Source: an uncultured Clostridia bacterium
GTDB taxonomy: Bacteria > Bacillota > Clostridia > Oscillospirales > Acutalibacteraceae
NCBI GenBank assembly: GCA_945227095.1
Contig: CALYOC010000054.1
Span: 1 to 5,811 of the forward strand
Direction: 5' to 3'
Length of the DNA stretch: 5,811 bases
This document shows positions 5,245 through 5,811 of this stretch, piece by piece (the stretch's first letter is position 1; the number at the start of each line of letters is the position of its first letter). A model generated the notes under the pieces. It worked only from the letters and a program-made list of their open reading frames with translations, was not told where the DNA came from and searched no databases. Position numbers and translations under genes: made by a program.

Positions 5245-5811
5245 TGAAAAAGATTTGTTTTATTACAACTTCCTCGGTCACTTTAAAGCGTTTTGTGCTT
5301 GAAACGGCACAGGCACTTTATAAAACCGGGAAATACGACATTAGCTTTATCTGCTCACCCGATAAGGAATTTTCCGATTCGCTGCCTGAGTATATTCATT
5401 ATATCCCCGTAAAAATGAAAAGGGGAATTGATATAGGCGCATTTTTTGTCCTTTTGGATTTTTACAAAATCTTTAAACGGGAAAAGTTTGATATGGTACA
5501 GTATTCAACTCCGAATGCTTCATTTTATGCCGCCTTCACCGCGAAGCTTGCAAAGATACCCGTGCGCTTGTATTGTCAATGGGGAATTCGCTATGTCAGT
5601 ATGTCCGGATTAACCCGAAAAATCTTCAAGTTGATTGAAAAGAATGTCTGTAACAATTCAACCGATATTCGCGCGGTCAGCAGACTCAATGAAAAGTTCA
5701 GTATTGACGAAGGACTTTACTCGCTTCGCAAGTCTTTTCTACTCGGCGCGGGAGGTACGGTAGGAGTAGATGTCAGCCATAATGACTTCGAGAACAGAGA
5801 CGAATATTCAA
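5244..5811 (+). CDS. GT4-like glycosyltransferase, N-terminal part (cut by window end)
   Basis: An ATG overlapping the upstream TGA opens a frame with no stop for 189 codons to the window edge. The visible part resembles the acceptor-binding Rossmann domain of GT-B glycosyltransferases: a hydrophobic first strand (KKICFITTSS, 2-11), a helix ETAQALYKTGKYD (20-32), FKREKFDMVQYSTPNASFYA (77-96), which fits the usual 'D-hh-h...P....' segment, then CQWGIRYVSMSG (111-122). Near the end LLGAGGTVGVDVSHN (166-180) resembles the GT4 'G.GVD' linker. The donor-binding C-terminal domain lies beyond the window, so sugar specificity cannot be judged. No signal peptide or membrane segment is visible, so it probably acts on the inner face of the membrane on a lipid-linked acceptor. 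No strong ribosome binding site of its own is seen; coupling to the aminotransferase is likely. PglA-like or EPS/capsule transferases are the candidates. The overlap supports one pathway with the aminotransferase. Confidence 0.85.
   Translation, partial: MKKICFITTSSVTLKRFVLETAQALYKTGKYDISFICSPDKEFSDSLPEYIHYIPVKMKRGIDIGAFFVLLDFYKIFKREKFDMVQYSTPNASFYAAFTAKLAKIPVRLYCQWGIRYVSMSGLTRKIFKLIEKNVCNNSTDIRAVSRLNEKFSIDEGLYSLRKSFLLGAGGTVGVDVSHNDFENRDEYS

Noticed and set aside
1..5811. CRISPR array, insertion sequence, tRNA or attachment site
   Set aside because: No spaced direct repeats, transposase-like coding sequence, terminal inverted repeats or tRNA-like fold were seen on either strand.

Overview
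The window looks like a chromosomal segment from an anaerobic Firmicute, probably a Clostridia / Oscillospiraceae-type gut bacterium. The grounds are moderate-to-low GC, strong GGAGG-type ribosome binding sites, AT-rich intergenic promoters with TGn extended -10 elements, a TTG start codon, and protein families typical of that group (a DhaS-like TetR regulator, a cytoplasmic Cys-type sulfatase, an EpsN-like aminotransferase). The taxonomic call is inference. All six genes lie on the + strand, and no gene-free stretch exceeds about 150 bp.

Layout. (1) 26-955: cysK, O-acetylserine sulfhydrylase, closed by a strong intrinsic terminator (983-1028). (2) A new promoter (1036-1064) drives a two-gene unit: a TetR/AcrR regulator (1101-1637) and, 30 nt later, a cytoplasmic type I sulfatase with a Cys-type active site (1668-2981). 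A perfect 13-bp hairpin (2998-3036) follows. (3) A separate promoter (3047-3075) precedes a membrane-anchored calcineurin-like metallophosphoesterase (3130-4020), in which the histidine of motif I is replaced by glutamate. (4) A third promoter (about 4036-4065) precedes an EpsN/PglE-type sugar aminotransferase with a TTG start (4105-5244). Its stop codon overlaps the ATG of a GT4-like glycosyltransferase (5244 to beyond the window end). This is the probable beginning of an exopolysaccharide, capsule or protein-glycosylation operon.

How the genes relate. The TetR-sulfatase pair reads as a self-contained, possibly substrate-inducible module for desulfating a small molecule that has entered the cytoplasm. 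Its neighbour cysK assimilates sulfide into cysteine, so the two share a sulfur theme, but the terminator and the separate promoter argue against co-transcription. The aminotransferase resembles enzymes that make UDP-4-amino-4,6-dideoxy-GlcNAc, the bacillosamine precursor. The coupled glycosyltransferase is a plausible user of such a sugar, but its acceptor and donor cannot be read from this fragment. I found no mobile element, CRISPR array, rRNA or tRNA. I see no clearly new system. The points most worth a second look are the motif I substitution in the phosphoesterase, the regulator-sulfatase module, and the EpsN-led glycan locus running off the right edge.
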